Of a stretch of 11,698 nt of DNA, positions 11,613-11,698 are shown piece by piece. The notes under the pieces were generated by a model. The model was not told the DNA's origin and made no database searches. It saw only the letters and a list, made by a program, of their open reading frames with translations. Positions within the stretch are counted from its first letter, which is position 1. Each line of letters begins with the position of its first letter. The DNA is from Oscillospiraceae bacterium (lineage in GTDB: Bacteria > Bacillota > Clostridia > Oscillospirales > Oscillospiraceae). The DNA lies in assembly GCA_016292445.1 (NCBI GenBank), contig JAEDIN010000036.1:1-11698 (forward strand), given 5' to 3'. Made by a program: the position numbers and the translations under genes.

Positions 11613-11698
11613 TCCAGCTTTATCACATAGCCGTCAATCAGCATTTTCCGGGCATAGACGGAGAAGCAGCGCGTCCCCATCTGCTGCATTTTCTTCTC
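11498..11698 (-). CDS. Unknown open frame entering from the right edge (partial)
   Basis: The minus-strand frame is open from the window edge to a TAG at 11498. Its first part, before about 11575 in the leftward direction, reads like protein with ordinary codons (EKKMQQMGTRCFSVYARKM, then LIDGYVIKLDYCDLKAP); the remainder is antisense to the cysteine-rich frame and is probably not native. I do not recognise a family. It could be the 3' end of a real gene truncated at a junction, or a chance frame. Confidence 0.3.
   Translation of the reverse strand, partial: EKKMQQMGTRCFSVYARKMLIDGYVIKLDYCDLKAPTCELRRIAVSLPGSYGHSAYTQNRYFQCGR

Overview
The window looks like a chromosomal segment of a Clostridia-type Firmicute, most likely a gut member of the Oscillospirales/Ruminococcaceae. 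The grounds are the hrcA-grpE-dnaK-dnaJ gene order under a CIRCE operator, strong AGGAGG-type ribosome binding sites, a clostridial 2[4Fe-4S] ferredoxin, a paired YabB-type and RsmI methyltransferase, and gene protein sequences of low-GC Gram-positive type in moderately GC-rich DNA. The taxonomic call is an inference from family resemblance, not from a search.

Left half, minus strand: the class I heat-shock operon runs right to left as hrcA (start 4684), grpE, dnaK and dnaJ, with dnaJ cut by the left edge. It has a near-consensus promoter (TTGACA-N17-TATATT, 4746-4774) overlapped by CIRCE (4721-4747). An extra CIRCE half-site (4698-4706) abuts the hrcA ribosome binding site. The encoded repressor HrcA should shut the operon; DnaK, DnaJ and GrpE form the Hsp70 folding cycle.

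Middle: 4775-5108 has no gene but is packed with inverted repeats, including a perfect 34-bp palindrome. It holds a possible plus-strand promoter and a good plus-strand terminator with no plus-strand gene between them, so it may encode a small structured RNA. Next, still on the minus strand, come a GtrB/DPM1-like membrane glycosyltransferase, a PaaI-type hotdog thioesterase, and a ClpC-like AAA+ unfoldase that lacks the usual middle domain. The thioesterase-glycosyltransferase pair has its own strong promoter at the 3' end of clpC.

Right half, plus strand: a ferredoxin diverges from clpC across an intergenic region with a 9+9 bp inverted repeat. After its terminator lie about 390 gene-free bases with an imperfect 70-bp-period repeat and two strong hairpins. 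Then come a TrmN6/YabB-like tRNA methyltransferase and RsmI (16S rRNA C1402 2'-O-methyltransferase), coupled by an ATGA overlap. Beyond rsmI the character changes: stacked terminators, a small cysteine-rich frame, and an opposing open frame running off the edge suggest the margin or remnant of a mobile element.

The strongest candidates for something undescribed are the 4783-5107 hairpin-rich unit divergent from the heat-shock promoter and the repeat region at 9236-9376. Neither is shown to be functional.
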